Assembly: GCA_021647145.1 (NCBI GenBank) | Contig: JAKIVF010000167.1 | Coordinates: 1-5,477 of the forward strand | Length of the DNA stretch: 5,477 nucleotides | Reading direction: 5' to 3' | From: Methylococcaceae bacterium | Lineage (GTDB): Bacteria; Pseudomonadota; Gammaproteobacteria; Methylococcales; Methylomonadaceae | Shown: positions 5,141 to 5,477 of the stretch, piece after piece | Position numbering within the stretch: position 1 is the stretch's first letter | Layout: each line of letters begins with the position of its first letter | The notes under the pieces: generated by a model | Seen by the model: the letters and a program-made list of their open reading frames with translations, nothing else | Database searches by the model: none | Told to the model about the DNA's origin: nothing | Made by a program: the position numbers and the translations under genes

Positions 5141-5477
5141 TTAAGTTGCATAGTGCGTTCAAAATCATGAAATCTGTCATAACTTAAGGCAATCGAACGA
5201 CGAATTGAACGACCTGCATTATTAACTAAGATGTCAATTGCACCTAAATCTTTGGTGACATCCTTAATCAGTTTATCAGCTGATTTCATATCGGATAAAT
5301 CACAGGTGTAAAGTGAGGTTTTTGAGCCTTCTTTTTTCATCAATTTTTGTGTTTCAATCAATTTTTCCATACCACGTGCTACCAGAACCACATGAGCTCC
5401 TGCTCGCCCTAGCATAATGGCTGTTGCTTGTCCGATACCCGATGATGCGCCTGTTACAAATACTTTTTTGCCGCCTA
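4987..5477 (-). pseudogene. short-chain dehydrogenase (fatty acyl-CoA reductase-type SDR) fragment, truncated at the junction
   Basis: The frame is open from the window edge at 5477 and reads GGKKVFVTGASSGIGQ, then NNAGRSIRRS, then DRFHDFERTMQLNYFG and GQVVNISSI. TGASSGIG is the NADP-binding loop, NNAG the structural motif, and the Ser of NISSI the catalytic serine. Real homology ends at about 5053-5055; after it the frame runs through antisense UPF0489 sequence (DGSCLFFF...) to TAG at 4987-4989. The YxxxK catalytic pair and the C-terminal half are absent, so the product would be inactive. The SIRR...DRFHDFERTMQLNYFG signature is that of Acr1-like reductases and of the C-terminal domain of two-domain SDR/fatty acyl-CoA reductases in Acinetobacter and relatives. 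The frame has no start near the edge, so the gene extends beyond the window. It is the best host marker here. Confidence 0.8.
5047..5065. other. recombination or assembly junction between the RiPP operon and the SDR gene
   Basis: Left of this point the + strand codes UPF0489 protein (NRHDPSID); right of it the - strand codes the SDR (up to NISSI). The two converge tail to tail on CATCAATTGATGAAA, where both frames can be read, so a few bases of microhomology may have mediated the joining. No inverted repeat, target duplication or attC core is visible at the point. Confidence 0.65.

Overview
The window is AT-rich, low-GC bacterial DNA. The best host clue is the truncated short-chain dehydrogenase at the right edge. 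It reads like the SDR half of the fatty acyl-CoA reductase-type oxidoreductases of Acinetobacter and related gammaproteobacteria (Acr1-like SIRR/DRFHDFERTMQLNYFG signature). An Acinetobacter-like Moraxellaceae host is therefore an inference, not a demonstration.

Layout, left to right. (1) Positions 1-312 hold the 3' part of a Phd/YefM-type antitoxin whose tail has been altered by two tandem-repeat expansions; no toxin gene follows. (2) Positions 369-528 are a 160-bp MITE with 20-bp IS5-like terminal inverted repeats and a 5-bp target duplication. (3) Positions 614-638 and 1632-1656 carry two copies of the right half of an integron-type attC site (21 of 25 bases identical). They lie about 1 kb apart and bracket one gene, a class I SAM-dependent methyltransferase (930-1532) of guanidinoacetate/arginine-methyltransferase type. 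This looks like a gene-cassette array with all genes on the + strand, and the MITE appears to have landed in the first attC region.

(4) After the second attC comes a compact RiPP (ribosomally made, post-translationally modified peptide) operon. It starts with a 57-residue precursor gene (1860-2033) ending in three aromatic-X-Arg motifs, Tyr-Asp-Arg, His-Asn-Arg and His-Asn-Arg. Next is a 731-residue radical SAM/SPASM maturase with a fused C-terminal HExxH domain (2037-4232), then an overlapping UPF0489-family gene (4214 onward), the family that includes peptide arginases. The combined prediction is that the radical SAM domain makes three-residue cyclophanes on the Y/H-X-R motifs, the HExxH domain hydroxylates the peptide, and the UPF0489 enzyme converts Arg to Orn. 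Every core motif ends in Arg, which fits the arginase. No exporter or leader protease is in view.

(5) Near 5047-5065 the UPF0489 gene runs into an antisense SDR fragment that fills the rest of the window. Both genes lose their ends there, so this is a recombination junction (or an assembly chimera). The arginase loses its C-terminus and any attC or transporter genes that followed, and the SDR loses its YxxxK catalytic half. The most novel reading of the window is an Arg-centred cyclophane RiPP cluster carried in, or next to, an integron cassette array.
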